Of a DNA stretch of 64,000 nucleotides, positions 44,032 to 55,000 are shown in pieces. The translations under genes and the position numbers were made by a program. The notes under the pieces are model-generated. The model worked only from the letters and a program-made list of their open reading frames with translations, did not search any database and was not told the origin of the DNA. The stretch is from NCBI GenBank assembly GCA_025128025.1, contig JAHLYR010000008.1:1-64000 (forward strand), written 5' to 3'. The DNA comes from Synechococcus sp. CS-1330. GTDB lineage: Bacteria; Cyanobacteriota; Cyanobacteriia; PCC-6307; Cyanobiaceae. Numbering within the stretch: position 1 is the first letter of the stretch; each line of letters starts with the position of its first letter.

Positions 44032-45621
44032 ATGGACGTCAACATGCCCCTGCTAGCCGCGTCCAGCCTGGTCGCTCCAGCAGCGGAATCGGCCTTTCCC
44101 TGGCTGAGCCTGATCGTGCTGCTGCCAGCAGCAGTCGCCCTGGTAATGCCGCTGCTACCGGGAGATGGCAGCGACCCCAAGTGGCCCCGCACCCTGGCCC
44201 TCGCCACCCTGGCGATTGACCTTGGTCTGATGGTGTTCTGCTTTAGCAGGCACTTCGATGGCTCCAGCAGTGATTTGCAACTGGTGGAAAGGGTCAGTTG
44301 GGTGCCGGCCATGGGCCTGGAGTGGTCCCTGGCAGCTGATGGCCTTTCCACGCCGCTGGTGCTGCTCTCAGGCCTGGTAACCCTGCTTTCGGTGGCAGCC
44401 AGCTGGAACATCAAGACCAAAACCCGCCTCTATTTCGCCCTGATGCTGGTTCAGGCCTCAGCCCAGGGCCTGGTTTTTCTCTCACAAGACTTTCTGCTTT
44501 TCTTCCTTGCCTGGGAGCTTGAGCTTGTTCCGGTATATCTATTAATCGCAATCTGGGGTGGCAAGCAACGTCAATATGCGGCCACTAAGTTTATTTTATA
44601 TACCGCCACAGCCTCCCTATTGATCCTGCTGAGCGGCCTTGCTCTTGCCTTCTCAGGCGACAGCTTCAGCTTCAACCTCTCAGAGCTAGCCAGCCGTTCC
44701 CCCGGTGGCACCTTTGGCCTGCTCTGTTATCTGGGCTTCCTGGTGGGCTTCGGTGTGAAATTGCCAATGTTCCCCCTCCACACCTGGTTGCCCGACGCCC
44801 ACGGTGAAGCAAATGCGCCCGTATCGATGCTGCTGGCAGGGGTGCTGTTGAAGATGGGTGGCTACGCCCTGCTGCGCTTCAACGTGCAGATGCTTCCGGA
44901 GGTTCATCTGAGGTTGGCACCAGCCCTAATTGTGCTCGGCATTGTCAACATCGTCTATGGCGCCCTGAATGCTTTTGCCCAGGACAATGTCAAACGTCGA
45001 ATTGCCTGCAGCTCCGTGAGCCACATGGGTTTTGTGCTGCTCGGTATTGGTGCAGTAGATGCCCTCGGCATTAGCGGCGCCATGTTGCAGATGATCAGTC
45101 ATGGCCTGATCGCAGCTGCCATGTTCTTTGTTACCGGGGTGTTTTACGAGCGAACCAAAACCCTTTCAATCCCCAACATGGGCGGCCTCGCCAAAGCCCT
45201 GCCGATCACCTTCGCCTTTTTCCTGGCCAGCTCTCTTGCTTCCCTTGCCCTGCCCGGCATGAGTGGCTTTGTGAGCGAGATCACGGTGTTTCTCGGTATC
45301 ACCGCGAACGACGACTTCACCATCGGCTTCCGGGTGATCGCCATCGTGCTGGCAGCGATCGGATTAGTGCTTACTCCTGTTTATCTGCTCAGCCTCTGCC
45401 GCCGGGTGTTCTTCGGTCCCAGAATTCCGGCCCTAGCAGTGGTGGGCGACATGCGTCCAAGGGAGCTTTTTATTGGTCTCACCCTGCTGATACCAACGCT
45501 GGCGATTGGCTTTTGGCCGCGGCTGGCAATCGATGTCTATGAGGCCTCAACCAACGCCCTTGCCCAGCAATTGAGTGCAACTGCCCTGGTTGCCATGGGC
45601 CAGGTCACCGCCCTGGGCTAA
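44032..45621 (+). CDS. ndhD: NAD(P)H-quinone oxidoreductase (NDH-1) subunit 4
   Basis: A 529-residue proton-pumping antiporter-like subunit of thylakoid NDH-1, acting in respiration and cyclic electron flow around photosystem I. About 14 helices are evident. Conserved parts include [20 protein letters not shown] (with the functional Glu), [32 protein letters not shown] and [16 protein letters not shown]. It resembles the NdhD1/D2 type rather than the CO2-uptake D3/D4 type, judged by eye. The start is ATG at 44032; GTG 44029 and ATG 44044 are alternatives. A local AT-rich patch lies near 44530-44610. Confidence 0.93.
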   Translation: MDVNMPLLAASSLVAPAAESAFPWLSLIVLLPAAVALVMPLLPGDGSDPKWPRTLALATLAIDLGLMVFCFSRHFDGSSSDLQLVERVSWVPAMGLEWSLAADGLSTPLVLLSGLVTLLSVAASWNIKTKTRLYFALMLVQASAQGLVFLSQDFLLFFLAWELELVPVYLLIAIWGGKQRQYAATKFILYTATASLLILLSGLALAFSGDSFSFNLSELASRSPGGTFGLLCYLGFLVGFGVKLPMFPLHTWLPDAHGEANAPVSMLLAGVLLKMGGYALLRFNVQMLPEVHLRLAPALIVLGIVNIVYGALNAFAQDNVKRRIACSSVSHMGFVLLGIGAVDALGISGAMLQMISHGLIAAAMFFVTGVFYERTKTLSIPNMGGLAKALPITFAFFLASSLASLALPGMSGFVSEITVFLGITANDDFTIGFRVIAIVLAAIGLVLTPVYLLSLCRRVFFGPRIPALAVVGDMRPRELFIGLTLLIPTLAIGFWPRLAIDVYEASTNALAQQLSATALVAMGQVTALG

Positions 45622-45673
45622 TTCACAAAAGCTTGCTGGATCGGCTGGAATGGATGCACCAAATCCCCCATCC

Positions 45674-47758
45674 ATGACCCTGAGCGCACCCCTGCCCTTG
45701 CTGGTTGGTCAGGGTCTTCCGCCCTTCGATGGGATCACGCCGGAGCAGGTAGAGCAGGCGATCCCTGCCTTACTAGGCGAGCTAAACGAATCGCTTTCAG
45801 CCCTAGAAGCCAGTCTTGAGATCCGCTTAGGCGAATCCGAGTCGCTCAGCTGGGAGGAGGTTATGGAGCCTTTACACAAGCTTGGCGAGCGGTTGCGCTG
45901 GAGCTGGGGGGTGGTGAGCCATCTCAATGGCGTCTGCAACACACCAGCCCTGCGGGAGGCCCACCAACAGCAGCAGGGGGCCGTGGTGCAATTCGGCAAC
46001 CGCGCTGGGCAATCGCGTCCGATATATCGGGCTCTCGAGGCACTGCAAGCCAATCCCAGCCAGCTCGATGCCACCCAGAGCCGCATCCTGGCGGCGGAGC
46101 TACGGGACATGCAATTGCGGGGCGTGGGTCTGGAGGGGCAGGAGCAGCAAGCCTTCAACGCCGCCTGTGAGCAGCTCGCGGAACTCGCCACCGCCTTCGG
46201 CAACCACGTGCTCGATGCCACCAACGGCTGGAGCCTCACTCTCAACAGCGAAGACGAACTGGCCGGCCTACCAGCCAGCCTGCGGCATCTGCTGGCCCAA
46301 GCTGCGACAGATGCCGGTGAAAGCGGCTGGCGCCTGGGCCTAGACATGCCCAGGGTGGTGCCCTTTCTAAAATTCAGTGGGCGCCGGGACCTGCGCGAAA
46401 AGGTCTACCGCGCCCAGGTGGGCAGAGCCGCCAGCGGCGAATTGGATAACAATCCCCTGATTGCCCAAATCCTGGAGCTGAAGTTGAAACAAGCCCAGCT
46501 GCTGGGCTATGCCAACTGGGCAGAGGTAAGCCTCGCCTCGAAGATGGCCGGCTCGGTGCAAGAGGTGGAAGACCTACTTGAGAACCTGCGCGCTGCAGCA
46601 TTCCCAGTGGCCCAGCAGGAGCTCGCCGCCCTTGCTGCCTGCGCCAGCCGCCACGGGGCACCAGAGGCAGCTGAGCTCAAGCCCTGGGACGTGAGCTACT
46701 GGGCAGAGGTGCTGCGTCAGGAGAGCTTCGAGCTCAACAGCGAGGCCCTCAGACCCTGGTTTTCCCTGGAGAAGGTACTGCAGGGGCTGTTTGTTCTTTG
46801 CCAGCGCCTGTTCGACATACAAATAGTGGCCGCAGATGGGGAAGCACCGATCTGGCATAGCGATGTGCGCTATTTCCGAGTGCTTGAAGCCCGTAACGGC
46901 GAGCCCCTGGCCGGCTTTTACCTTGATCCCTATAGCCGCCCTGGCAGCAAGCGAGGTGGTGCCTGGATGGATGAATGCCTCGGCCGCTCCCGCAGCGCCA
47001 CCGGCGAGCCCGTGTTGCCGGTGGCCTACTTGATCTGCAACCAGAGCCCACCTGTTGGGGACACCCCCAGCCTGATGACCTTCGACGAGGTCGAAACCCT
47101 CTTCCACGAATTTGGTCACGGCCTCCAGCACATGCTCACCACGGTGGAGCGGCCCCAGGCAGCCGGTATCAACAACGTGGAGTGGGACGCGGTAGAGCTA
47201 CCCAGCCAATTCATGGAGAACTGGTGCTACGACCGTGCCACCTTGATGGGCATGGCTCGCCACTGGCAGAGCGGCGAGCCGCTACCTGAGGCCGAATACC
47301 AAAAGCTGCTGGCAGCTCGCACCTTCATGGCTGGCGGCGCCACCCTGCGCCAGGTGCACCTCGCCCTCACCGATCTACGCCTGCACAGCCAGTGGACCCC
47401 CGACAGCGGAGATAGTCCCGATCAACTGCGCCGCCATATCGCTGCCACCACAACGGTGCTTGAGCCAATAGCCGAGGACGCCTTCCTCTGTGCCTTCAGC
47501 CATATTTTTGCTGGCGGCTATGCGGCCGGCTACTACTCCTACAAGTGGGCTGAGGTGCTCAGCGCCGATGCCTTCAGCGCTTTCGAGGAGGTGGGCCTGG
47601 AGCAGGAGGAGGAGATCGTTGCCACCGGCCGCCGTTTCCGCGACACCGTGCTCAGCCTCGGTGGCAGCCGCTCTCCAGCTGAGGTGTTCGAAACCTTCCG
47701 AGGGCGTCAGCCAAGCAGCGAGGCTCTGATCCGCCATTCCGGGCTGGTGGCCGCCTGA
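45674..47758 (+). CDS. prlC: M3-family oligopeptidase (oligopeptidase A-like)
   Basis: A cytosolic zinc peptidase of about 694 residues that degrades short peptides. The zinc site is VETLFHEFGHGLQHMLT with HEFGH near residue 478 and the distal Glu in NVEWDAVELPSQFMENW. The N-terminal PPFDGITPEQVEQAIPALLG is the usual start of the family. ATG 45674 (MTLSAP) is the likely start; ATG 45650 would add eight residues. Its stop overlaps the next ATG (TGATG), beginning a three-gene coupled set. Confidence 0.93.
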   Translation: MTLSAPLPLLVGQGLPPFDGITPEQVEQAIPALLGELNESLSALEASLEIRLGESESLSWEEVMEPLHKLGERLRWSWGVVSHLNGVCNTPALREAHQQQQGAVVQFGNRAGQSRPIYRALEALQANPSQLDATQSRILAAELRDMQLRGVGLEGQEQQAFNAACEQLAELATAFGNHVLDATNGWSLTLNSEDELAGLPASLRHLLAQAATDAGESGWRLGLDMPRVVPFLKFSGRRDLREKVYRAQVGRAASGELDNNPLIAQILELKLKQAQLLGYANWAEVSLASKMAGSVQEVEDLLENLRAAAFPVAQQELAALAACASRHGAPEAAELKPWDVSYWAEVLRQESFELNSEALRPWFSLEKVLQGLFVLCQRLFDIQIVAADGEAPIWHSDVRYFRVLEARNGEPLAGFYLDPYSRPGSKRGGAWMDECLGRSRSATGEPVLPVAYLICNQSPPVGDTPSLMTFDEVETLFHEFGHGLQHMLTTVERPQAAGINNVEWDAVELPSQFMENWCYDRATLMGMARHWQSGEPLPEAEYQKLLAARTFMAGGATLRQVHLALTDLRLHSQWTPDSGDSPDQLRRHIAATTTVLEPIAEDAFLCAFSHIFAGGYAAGYYSYKWAEVLSADAFSAFEEVGLEQEEEIVATGRRFRDTVLSLGGSRSPAEVFETFRGRQPSSEALIRHSGLVAA

Positions 47759-48858
47759 TGGGCACTCCTGAACCGGAGCTGGTGGCGGTCGCCGAGGCCT
47801 TCGCCCTCCCAGGACCTGTCACAACGATTGCGCCCCTTGGTAACGGCAACGTAAACGACACCTATTTATTGGAGGTGCACTCGGGGGGGGCAACAGCACG
47901 CCGCTACGTGTTGCAAAGGCTCAATACCCGGGTGTTTCCCCAGCCGGAGCTGGTGATGCAAAACATGGAGGCGCTCAGCGAACATGCCGAGCAGCACCCT
48001 CTGATCGGACAACGATGGGAAGTGCCGCGGCTAATCGCAAACCGCCATACCGGCCGACCCTGGCTATGGGCAGAGGGCCAATTTTGGCGTCTACAGAGCT
48101 TCATCGAAGAGGCCATGACGGTTGAGGCGATCACGGACCGGGAGCAGGCCCGGCAGGTAGGTCGCGGCCTGGGGCTATTCCACTTGCTGATCAGCGACCT
48201 GCCCCCAGAGCAACTAGCCGACACCCTGCCGGGTTTCCACGTCACACCGACCTACCTGGCGGCCTACGACCAAGCTTTGCTATGCAGCCCAATAGGTCAT
48301 GACGATCGGGAGCAATGGTGTGCGGCATTCGTGGAGAAACGCCGCGAACTGGCACCGGTCCTTGAGGACGCCAATAAAGCGGGCCTTCTGCAGCTGCGGC
48401 CTATTCACGGCGACCCCAAAATCAACAATGTGATGCTCTGCGCCCACACGGGAACTGCCGTGAGCATGGTGGATCTAGACACAGTTAAGCCAGGCCTGGT
48501 GCACTACGACATTGGTGATTGCTTGCGTTCAGCCTGCAATCCAGCGGGGGAAGAAGCCTGTGAACCTGATAGCGTCAAATTTGATCTCGATCTCTGCGAG
48601 ACCCTCCTAGAGGGCTACCTCGACGCGGCAAGAACATCCCTAAGCGATACAGACCTGGATTACATCTACGTGTCGGCAAAGCTGATCAGCTTCGAGCTAG
48701 GCCTGCGCTTCTTAAGCGACCATCTAGCTGGCAATGTCTACTTTCGTACAACCCATTCAAACCACAACCTCGATAGGGCTTTGGTCCAATTTCGTCTGAC
48801 CGAAAGTATTGAGGCCCAGGAAGAACAAATCCAGCAGATTGTGGCAAAGCTGCGATGA
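47758..48858 (+). CDS. Aminoglycoside-phosphotransferase-fold kinase (N-acetylhexosamine 1-kinase-like)
   Basis: A 366-residue APH-fold small-molecule kinase. The nucleotide-loop region reads LGNGNVNDTYLLEV and is followed by YVLQRLNTRVFPQPELVMQN. The catalytic loop is IHGDPKINNVM near residue 218, and the metal motif VDLDTVKPGLVHYDIGDCLR is near 239. The NVNDTY, LQRLNT and YDIGDCLRS segments resemble N-acetylhexosamine 1-kinases more than antibiotic kinases; the substrate remains inferred. It is coupled to the oligopeptidase upstream (1-base overlap) and to the DOMON-like protein downstream (ATGA overlap). Confidence 0.75.
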   Translation: MGTPEPELVAVAEAFALPGPVTTIAPLGNGNVNDTYLLEVHSGGATARRYVLQRLNTRVFPQPELVMQNMEALSEHAEQHPLIGQRWEVPRLIANRHTGRPWLWAEGQFWRLQSFIEEAMTVEAITDREQARQVGRGLGLFHLLISDLPPEQLADTLPGFHVTPTYLAAYDQALLCSPIGHDDREQWCAAFVEKRRELAPVLEDANKAGLLQLRPIHGDPKINNVMLCAHTGTAVSMVDLDTVKPGLVHYDIGDCLRSACNPAGEEACEPDSVKFDLDLCETLLEGYLDAARTSLSDTDLDYIYVSAKLISFELGLRFLSDHLAGNVYFRTTHSNHNLDRALVQFRLTESIEAQEEQIQQIVAKLR

Positions 48859-49412
48859 ACAGCACCAGCTTCAAATTAATTCCTTTTGCTACCGAAATGC
48901 AGGGGGAACTTACCCTCTACTCACTCCATGGCCAACTCAGCGTGACTGAGAATACTCTGCAGATCACATTCCAGCTTGAGGGCGAACTAGCCAAGTTGAG
49001 GATTGCTAATAGCAGCGGCCCACCACTGCGACAAGACCTTCTTTGGCAAGCAACCTGCCTGGAATTCTTTCTTGCCGCTGCAGGTAACAGCGACTACTGG
49101 GAGTACAACCTTTCGACTGGCGGTGACTGGAACGTTTATCACCTAGAGGGCTACCGGCAGGGGCTAGTTGAAGAACCTGCCTACAAGCAACTCCCCTTCA
49201 GCGTGATTGGCGATGACAAACAATTGAGCTTGAGCCTTACTTGCGCGCTGCCACCAGCGCTGGCCACCCACCGGGCAGCTGCGGGGCTCGAAGTTGGGGT
49301 GTCCGCCGTGCTCAAAAGCTCCAGCGGAGAGCTGGCCTACTGGGCCCTGGCCCATCCCGGCATCGAACCTGACTTTCACCACAGAGGCGGATTCTGCCTC
49401 AAATTTGCCTAG
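48855..49412 (+). CDS. DOMON-like domain protein
   Basis: A 185-residue, beta-rich soluble protein. The central LLWQATCLEFFLAAAGNSDY, then WEYNLSTGGDWNVYHLEGYR and a final HHRGGFCLKF, match DOMON-like proteins, which carry a carbohydrate- or heme-binding type sandwich fold. No signal peptide is present, so it should be cytosolic. The ATG overlaps the kinase stop as ATGA. The pairing with a sugar-kinase-like gene suggests a sugar-linked task, but this is inference. It is convergent with folB, overlapping it by 4 bases. Confidence 0.7.
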   Translation: MNSTSFKLIPFATEMQGELTLYSLHGQLSVTENTLQITFQLEGELAKLRIANSSGPPLRQDLLWQATCLEFFLAAAGNSDYWEYNLSTGGDWNVYHLEGYRQGLVEEPAYKQLPFSVIGDDKQLSLSLTCALPPALATHRAAAGLEVGVSAVLKSSSGELAYWALAHPGIEPDFHHRGGFCLKFA

Positions 49413-49768
49413 TGATGCCGGCTGCGCCGCACCGCCACAATCCCGTCAAAGCCTGACACCGGGGCCTGACACTTGCGCAGTTCAAGGCGAACCGGCACCG
49501 GGCCATAGAGCTCCTCGATCCGTTCGAGAATCCTTTCGCTGTAGTGCTCCAGGGTTTGGCAGATCAGGCTGCGGGCCTGCTGTTGCAGGGCGGTGATCAA
49601 CTGGCTGTAGTCGAGGGTGTCGGCTAGGGCATCACTGCGACCAGCAGCACTTAAATCCACGCTCAATTCCAGATCCAGCTCAAACCACTGGCCTTCCCTG
49701 CGCTCGAAATCGAGCACCCCCACATGGGCCCAAAGCCGCAGGCCGCGCACCTGAATCGCATCGCTCAT
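49409..49768 (-). CDS. folB: Dihydroneopterin aldolase
   Basis: A 119-residue FolB of the folate pathway. It begins IQVRGLRLWAHVGVLDFERR (the G.....E pterin-site pattern with family-typical spacing) and continues with FELDLELSVDLSAAG, ALADTLDYSQL and the conserved VRLELRKCQAPV ending. The start is ATG at 49768; the extension to 49849 would overlap proA. It is the last gene of the tamB-ROK-proA-folB run, 10 bases after the proA stop. Confidence 0.88.
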   Translation of the reverse strand: MSDAIQVRGLRLWAHVGVLDFERREGQWFELDLELSVDLSAAGRSDALADTLDYSQLITALQQQARSLICQTLEHYSERILERIEELYGPVPVRLELRKCQAPVSGFDGIVAVRRSRHH

Positions 49769-49778
49769 GGCAGGAAGC

Positions 49779-51080
49779 TCACAAAGGCAGGGAGCGATGG
49801 CTGAACTGGCGCACACCGCTGGCGTAATCGGCGGCGATATGACCCTCACCGCGCAACCGGTAGCGATAGGTCACCAAACCCTCCAGCCCAACGGGGCCGC
49901 GGGGGGGCATGGTTTGGGTGGAGATGCCCACCTCGGCGCCGAAGCCGTAGCGGAAGCCATCGGCGAAGCGGGTGGAGCAATTGAGGTAGACGCCAGCGCT
50001 GTTTACCGCAGCCAGGAAGCGGTCGGCCGTGGCGGCATCTCGGGTGCAGATCGCGTCGGTGTGACGGGAGCCGTAGCGGGCGATGTGGTCGAGGGCTGCC
50101 TCCAGATCGGCCACTACTTTCACGCTCAGGATCAGGTCTGAATATTCGGTACTCCAGTCGTCGTCTGTTGCTGTATGGCTCACACCAAGCGCCATGGCGG
50201 CGGCATCGCCGCGCAATTCAACCCCGGCTGCCCCGAAGGCCAGCACGGCCCTGGGCAGAAAATCGGCAGCTGTCTCAGCGTCAACCAGCAGGGTTTCGAT
50301 CGCGTTGCAAGCTGCCGGGTATTGGGTCTTGGAATCCAGCGCCACCTTCAGTGCCAGATTCAGATCCGCGGCCCTATCCACAAACAGGTGGCAGATGCCA
50401 TCGGCATGGCCCAGCACGGGAATACGGGTGTTGTCCTGGATGAAGCGCACCAGGGCATTGGAACCTCGGGGAATGATCAGATCCACCAGCCCATCGAGCT
50501 TGAGCAGCCCCAGGCTTTCCTCCCGGCTGGTGAGCAGCTCCAGGGCATCGGGCTGCACCGCACTAGCGGCCAGGCCACGGCGCAGCGCTGCATGAATGGC
50601 CTCACAGCTACGGCTTGCTTCGCGGCCACCCTTGAGCAGGGCGCCGTTGCCGGAGCGAATTGCCAAGGAGGCGATCTGCATCACCGCATCTGGCCGCGCC
50701 TCAAAGATCACGCCCAGCACCCCCAGGGGCACCGTTAACCGCTCCAGCACCAGCCCCGCATCAAGCTCGGTGTGGAGCTGACGGCGGCCAACCGGATCGG
50801 CAAGCTCCGCCACCTGGCGCACACCCGCGATCGCCCCTGCCAATTTGGCTCCATCGAGCTTGAGCCGGGCCACCAGCGCCGGCGCCAGCTCCTCAGCGGC
50901 AGCGGCCTCAAGATCGGCCTGGTTGGCGACCAAAATGGCTTCACTGCCCTGCTCTAGGGCTTCTGCCATGGCCAGCACGGCCAGACGGCGCTGGCCATCG
51001 TCGAGTTGGCCAAGGGCCATGGCGCAGCGGCGCACCTGGGCGGCCCGGGCCAGCAGGTCTGGGGAGGGATCAGGAATCAT
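49779..51080 (-). CDS. proA: Gamma-glutamyl phosphate reductase
   Basis: ProA reduces glutamyl-5-phosphate to the semialdehyde in proline synthesis. The 433-residue aldehyde-dehydrogenase-fold protein has [25 protein letters not shown]-type [22 protein letters not shown] and the catalytic Cys in [14 protein letters not shown] near residue 256, plus the C-terminal [20 protein letters not shown]. The start is ATG at 51080, 7 bases after the ROK gene stop. proB is not in the window. Confidence 0.95.
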   Translation of the reverse strand: MIPDPSPDLLARAAQVRRCAMALGQLDDGQRRLAVLAMAEALEQGSEAILVANQADLEAAAAEELAPALVARLKLDGAKLAGAIAGVRQVAELADPVGRRQLHTELDAGLVLERLTVPLGVLGVIFEARPDAVMQIASLAIRSGNGALLKGGREASRSCEAIHAALRRGLAASAVQPDALELLTSREESLGLLKLDGLVDLIIPRGSNALVRFIQDNTRIPVLGHADGICHLFVDRAADLNLALKVALDSKTQYPAACNAIETLLVDAETAADFLPRAVLAFGAAGVELRGDAAAMALGVSHTATDDDWSTEYSDLILSVKVVADLEAALDHIARYGSRHTDAICTRDAATADRFLAAVNSAGVYLNCSTRFADGFRYGFGAEVGISTQTMPPRGPVGLEGLVTYRYRLRGEGHIAADYASGVRQFSHRSLPL

Positions 51081-51087
51081 CGAGCCA

Positions 51088-51984
51088 TCATCCCAAGCTG
51101 GGCGCCAAACGTTGCAACGCCAGGCGAGCCGCCCCCAGCCGGCCGGCTCCGTTGCCGAGGCTGCAGCGACGAATCGTCAGACCCTCCCGGCTGGCTGCCT
51201 GCACCCGCTGCTCCACCTCCTGCCACACCGCTGGCAGGAAGTGATCGCTGGCGCCGCTGAGGCCACCACCAATCAGCACTAGTTCCGGAGTAAGCACATA
51301 GAGCAGGGAGCTCAAACCTTGCCCCAGCAGCTGGCCGTAGGCCCGCCAAACCCCCAGAGCTTCGCCGTCGCCGCCAGCGGCCCTGCGGCATAGTTCGGCC
51401 GGATCCACGTTGGAGAGGCGATCGAAGCCACGGCGACTGCAGAAGGATTCCAGTGAGCCGTTGTTACCGCTGTTGCAGGGCGGACCAGCGGGATCGAGGC
51501 CGATCAAACCGGGCTCGGCGGCCGCCCCCCGATGACCTGTAAACAACTGGCCATCAAGCAAAACCGCTCCGCCCACGCCCGTGCCCAAGGTGAGCAGCAA
51601 GACATCGCTAACTCCGCGGGCCGCCCCGAGCCAGTGCTCACCGAGCAGGGCGCAGTTGCCATCATTTGCCAGGGTCACCGGGCGCTCCAGCAGGGGCTCG
51701 AGCCAATTGGCCAAGGGCACATCCAGCCAACCCGGCAGGTTTATGGCGATGCGCGCCACCCGGCCGGCCTGGTCGCTCGGCCCCGGATGGCCCACCCCAA
51801 CCCGATCGGCCAGCCGCTGAGGATCTAGTTGCTGCACCGCCGCCACGATTGCCGTTGTCACTGCACCAGGCACCGCTGGCTGGGGCGTAGGCACCTGCAG
51901 CTCCGCAAGCAGGTCGCCGGCTTCGCTGAAGCGCCCCAACTTGATGGCGCTACCACCGAGATCCACCCCGATCAACTGGTTCAT
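51088..51984 (-). CDS. ROK-family sugar kinase with degenerate zinc motif
   Basis: A 298-residue ROK protein. The ATP motif is [15 protein letters not shown] near residue 5, the active-site Asp lies in [16 protein letters not shown] near 107, and [14 protein letters not shown] follows. The zinc-binding motif of ROK kinases, CxCGxxGCxE, reads [10 protein letters not shown] here, so two of three Cys are lost. It is probably a glucokinase-type or related kinase, but substrate and zinc dependence are uncertain. The start is ATG at 51984 (MNQLIGV). It lies between tamB and proA on the same strand. Confidence 0.85.
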   Translation of the reverse strand: MNQLIGVDLGGSAIKLGRFSEAGDLLAELQVPTPQPAVPGAVTTAIVAAVQQLDPQRLADRVGVGHPGPSDQAGRVARIAINLPGWLDVPLANWLEPLLERPVTLANDGNCALLGEHWLGAARGVSDVLLLTLGTGVGGAVLLDGQLFTGHRGAAAEPGLIGLDPAGPPCNSGNNGSLESFCSRRGFDRLSNVDPAELCRRAAGGDGEALGVWRAYGQLLGQGLSSLLYVLTPELVLIGGGLSGASDHFLPAVWQEVEQRVQAASREGLTIRRCSLGNGAGRLGAARLALQRLAPSLG

Positions 51985-52012
51985 CAGAATCGCTGCATCG
52001 AAATAAACAATC

Positions 52013-55000
52013 TCAGAAGCGGAAAAACAGCTGCAACTGGGTCTGCCAGGCACCCTGGGCGTCGACGGCCCCTTGCAGGTTGAGCAATTCTGAGGCCTTG
52101 AAATTCAGATTTAATTGGGGCGGTACGTCGGAACGGTTGGGGGCAGCCAACACGGATGCATTGAAGCGTTCCGTGAGATCAAGACCTATTTCTGCTCCCA
52201 GCACCAGCTGGGGCGGCACCCGGCCTGAGCGACGTTCGGCGCCACTGGCCACACCTTGGTTCACGTAGGTGGGATAAAGGGCAAAGCTGAGTCGCTGGCC
52301 GAAGGCATCGCCGAGGGTGCCGAGCAGGGGCGAGAGCAGGGTTTGGCCTAGGGCGGTGGCAAGAGCAGTGCCGCCTGCCGATCCCGCCAGGCCGGCCAGG
52401 GTATTGCCGCCGATCAGGGCCAGTAGCCGATCTTCCGAGAGCGGTGGCGAACTGCGCAGCACCAGATTGTCGGCAAGCCGGTCCGCCGGTCCGCTCACAC
52501 TCAGGAAAACCCGCACCAAGTTGAGCTGATCGAGGGAGTTGGTGGCGCCAGCCGCCTGAAAGTCTTGCAACGACAGGCTGCCGGCTGTCCCGATACCACT
52601 AGTGCTCGGCAGGTTGTCGGAGACCCTGGTGCGCAGCGAGATGTCAATAAAAGGAATCAATCCCATGGAGGGTGTGAACACCGCAACGTTTGGTGAGTCG
52701 GGGTCGAGTCCAAACGTGGTGGTGAACAGGTTGAGTCGCCCGTTCAGCAACCGCACCACGCCCTGCAAGCGCAGGCTCGGATCCAGCCGGCCATTGAGAC
52801 GCAGAGCCCCACTGGTACCAAAACTTGCCAGGTTGGGAATACCCACATTCAGGTCGGGGCCCAGCTTCAGCTTCAAGTCATCGAAACCAACAAAGCTGGC
52901 GTTAGGTACGGCGGCACGCAGGGCCTCACTGGCGTTGCTCTCCACATCGGGACCGAGCAGTACCAAGGGCTGGTCGTAATTCCAGCTGGATTCCAGCAAT
53001 TCAGCGGCGCTTGCTACCGGTGCCGCCAAATTGGCTTCACTGGCCAGTCGGGCTGGCTGAACGTTGACGCTGCCCCGGGTAATAGCCAGCTCCCCGCCGA
53101 TATCAAGGGCAGCAAGGCTGCCTCCAATTTGAAGGGACCCATCAGCCACGGCTTTGATCCGAGGCATGGCAAAGGGAACCTTTTCAAGCTCCACCTTCAG
53201 GGTGGCGTCTTTGCCATCAGCTGTGGCCTCAGGGCGAAACAGTCCCAGGCTTCCACTACCACGCACCACTCCCTTATCTCCCACCTTGGCGTTGAACTCC
53301 TGAAGCAGGAGCTGCTCAAAGTCGAACAGCACGGTGGCATCGACGTCACGAACCTTTTGGCCGATGAACTGCAGCTGAGCACCCCGGAAACGCAAAAATC
53401 CGTTAGCGATCGGCTCTCTGACGCTGCCGCGCACAAGCAGTTGCAGGTCGCCGCTGCCCTGATTCCACTGCAGGGCGGGCTGGGCAAGCCCCGCCAGGAA
53501 ACGCAGGCCGTCGTCGCGGCTGGCCAGGCGCAGTTCAAGACCCTGCTGCCCTGAATCCAAGGGCACAACCCCCGCCAATTCGACGCTGCTTGATGCCCCC
53601 GCCGCCCGCAAGGAAAGATCAAGGAGCAGCCTGGCCTGCTCCAGCTGAATGGTGCCCCGCTCCAGCACCAAAGCCGTTTCCCTTAGGTGGCCATCAACCA
53701 GGCTGATGTTGAGGGCAAGCTCAGGCTGGGGAGTGCCGAGGCGGTAGCGCCCCTGCATAGATAGGCGACCCCGCAATCCGGCGGGAACAGGCGTCAGCAG
53801 GGCCAACAGCTCGAGGGGCAGGTCGGCCAGGCTGAAATTGCCAGCCCCCCGCCGCAGGGGTCCGCTGAACTTCACCAGCACCGGCACAGAAGTCAGGGGC
53901 TGGTCCTGGTTTGCCTCAGGCAACCACAGGTGGGCGCGGGCCTGGAGGTCAGCGCGGGCTTCTGGCAGGCTGGGTCCGTCAAGGCGCAGGTCTGCGTCGA
54001 TCTGACCAGCAAGCTGCTGCAATCGCTCCTGCGGGCTGCTTTGACGGTCACGCTCCAGCCGCGCAGCGCTCAGCCGAGCTCGAGCCAGCTCCAGGGCCCG
54101 CAGTTGGTCCTGCACGCTGCCGCCAAACGTATCGATCAGCAGGGTGCCGATGTCGCTTGCCCGGCCCAGGATCGGCGCCCCCTCGCCGCGCCACAGGGGC
54201 CAGGCCCGCACCAACTGCTGCAAAAACAGCGGCGGCAATCTCTCACCCTGCAGGCGGGCTCGGAAGGCGCCATGCCACACGCCACTCCAATCGATGGCAA
54301 GGTTGCCCCCAGCAAGAGGAGAGATAGCTCCTTGGGCTGAGTAGCGACGCTTGGCATAGCGGAAGTTCGCCTGGGCCGATTTCCCCCAAACGCCCAAAAA
54401 CACTGGCCGATCAAGCTGGGCGTTGCCGCTGAAGGCCAGGGGTTGGAATTGAAGCAGGCCCTGACCGCTCAACAGGGCTTGCAGGGGCTGCCGCCTCGAA
54501 TTTGGCCCCAGGGCCAGCTGCAATCCATTGAGGGGAATCTGGATCGCCTGCCAGCGATAGCCCCGAGGGCGGCCGTTGAGTTCAAGCGTCCCGCCGGCCC
54601 GCTCAAGGCGCACCTGAAGGGGTACCCAACTGGAATCGAGGCGGGCAGTAAGCACCCCCACAGGCGCTGGAGCCAGGGCTTGCATGCGTAGGCGCCCACC
54701 ACCAGCAGGATCACCCAACCAGTTGCCCTGCCAGTTTTCCCGCAGGCTCAAGGGACCGGCACCGGGCTGGTCGATCCGGAGATCCAGGTCTGGCTTCAAG
54801 GCATTGAGAGGGCCCCGCACCCGGCCGGAGGCTTGCAAGATTCCCCGTATTTGGGCGCCCACAAGCAGATCGAGCCGCTCGAGGGGGTAGCGCTCTAGCT
54901 CCAAGCTGAGATCGAGCTGGCCTGGCAGCAGCCCCTCTCCGGCCCGCATGCCCAGGGGCAACACGCCACGGGCCGAGAGGTGGGCACTGCTAAATCGCTG

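Noticed and set aside
47758-48858. Aminoglycoside resistance gene
   Set aside because: The fold matches, but NVNDTY, LQRLNT and YDIGDCLRS segments and the housekeeping operon context point to a metabolic sugar kinase.
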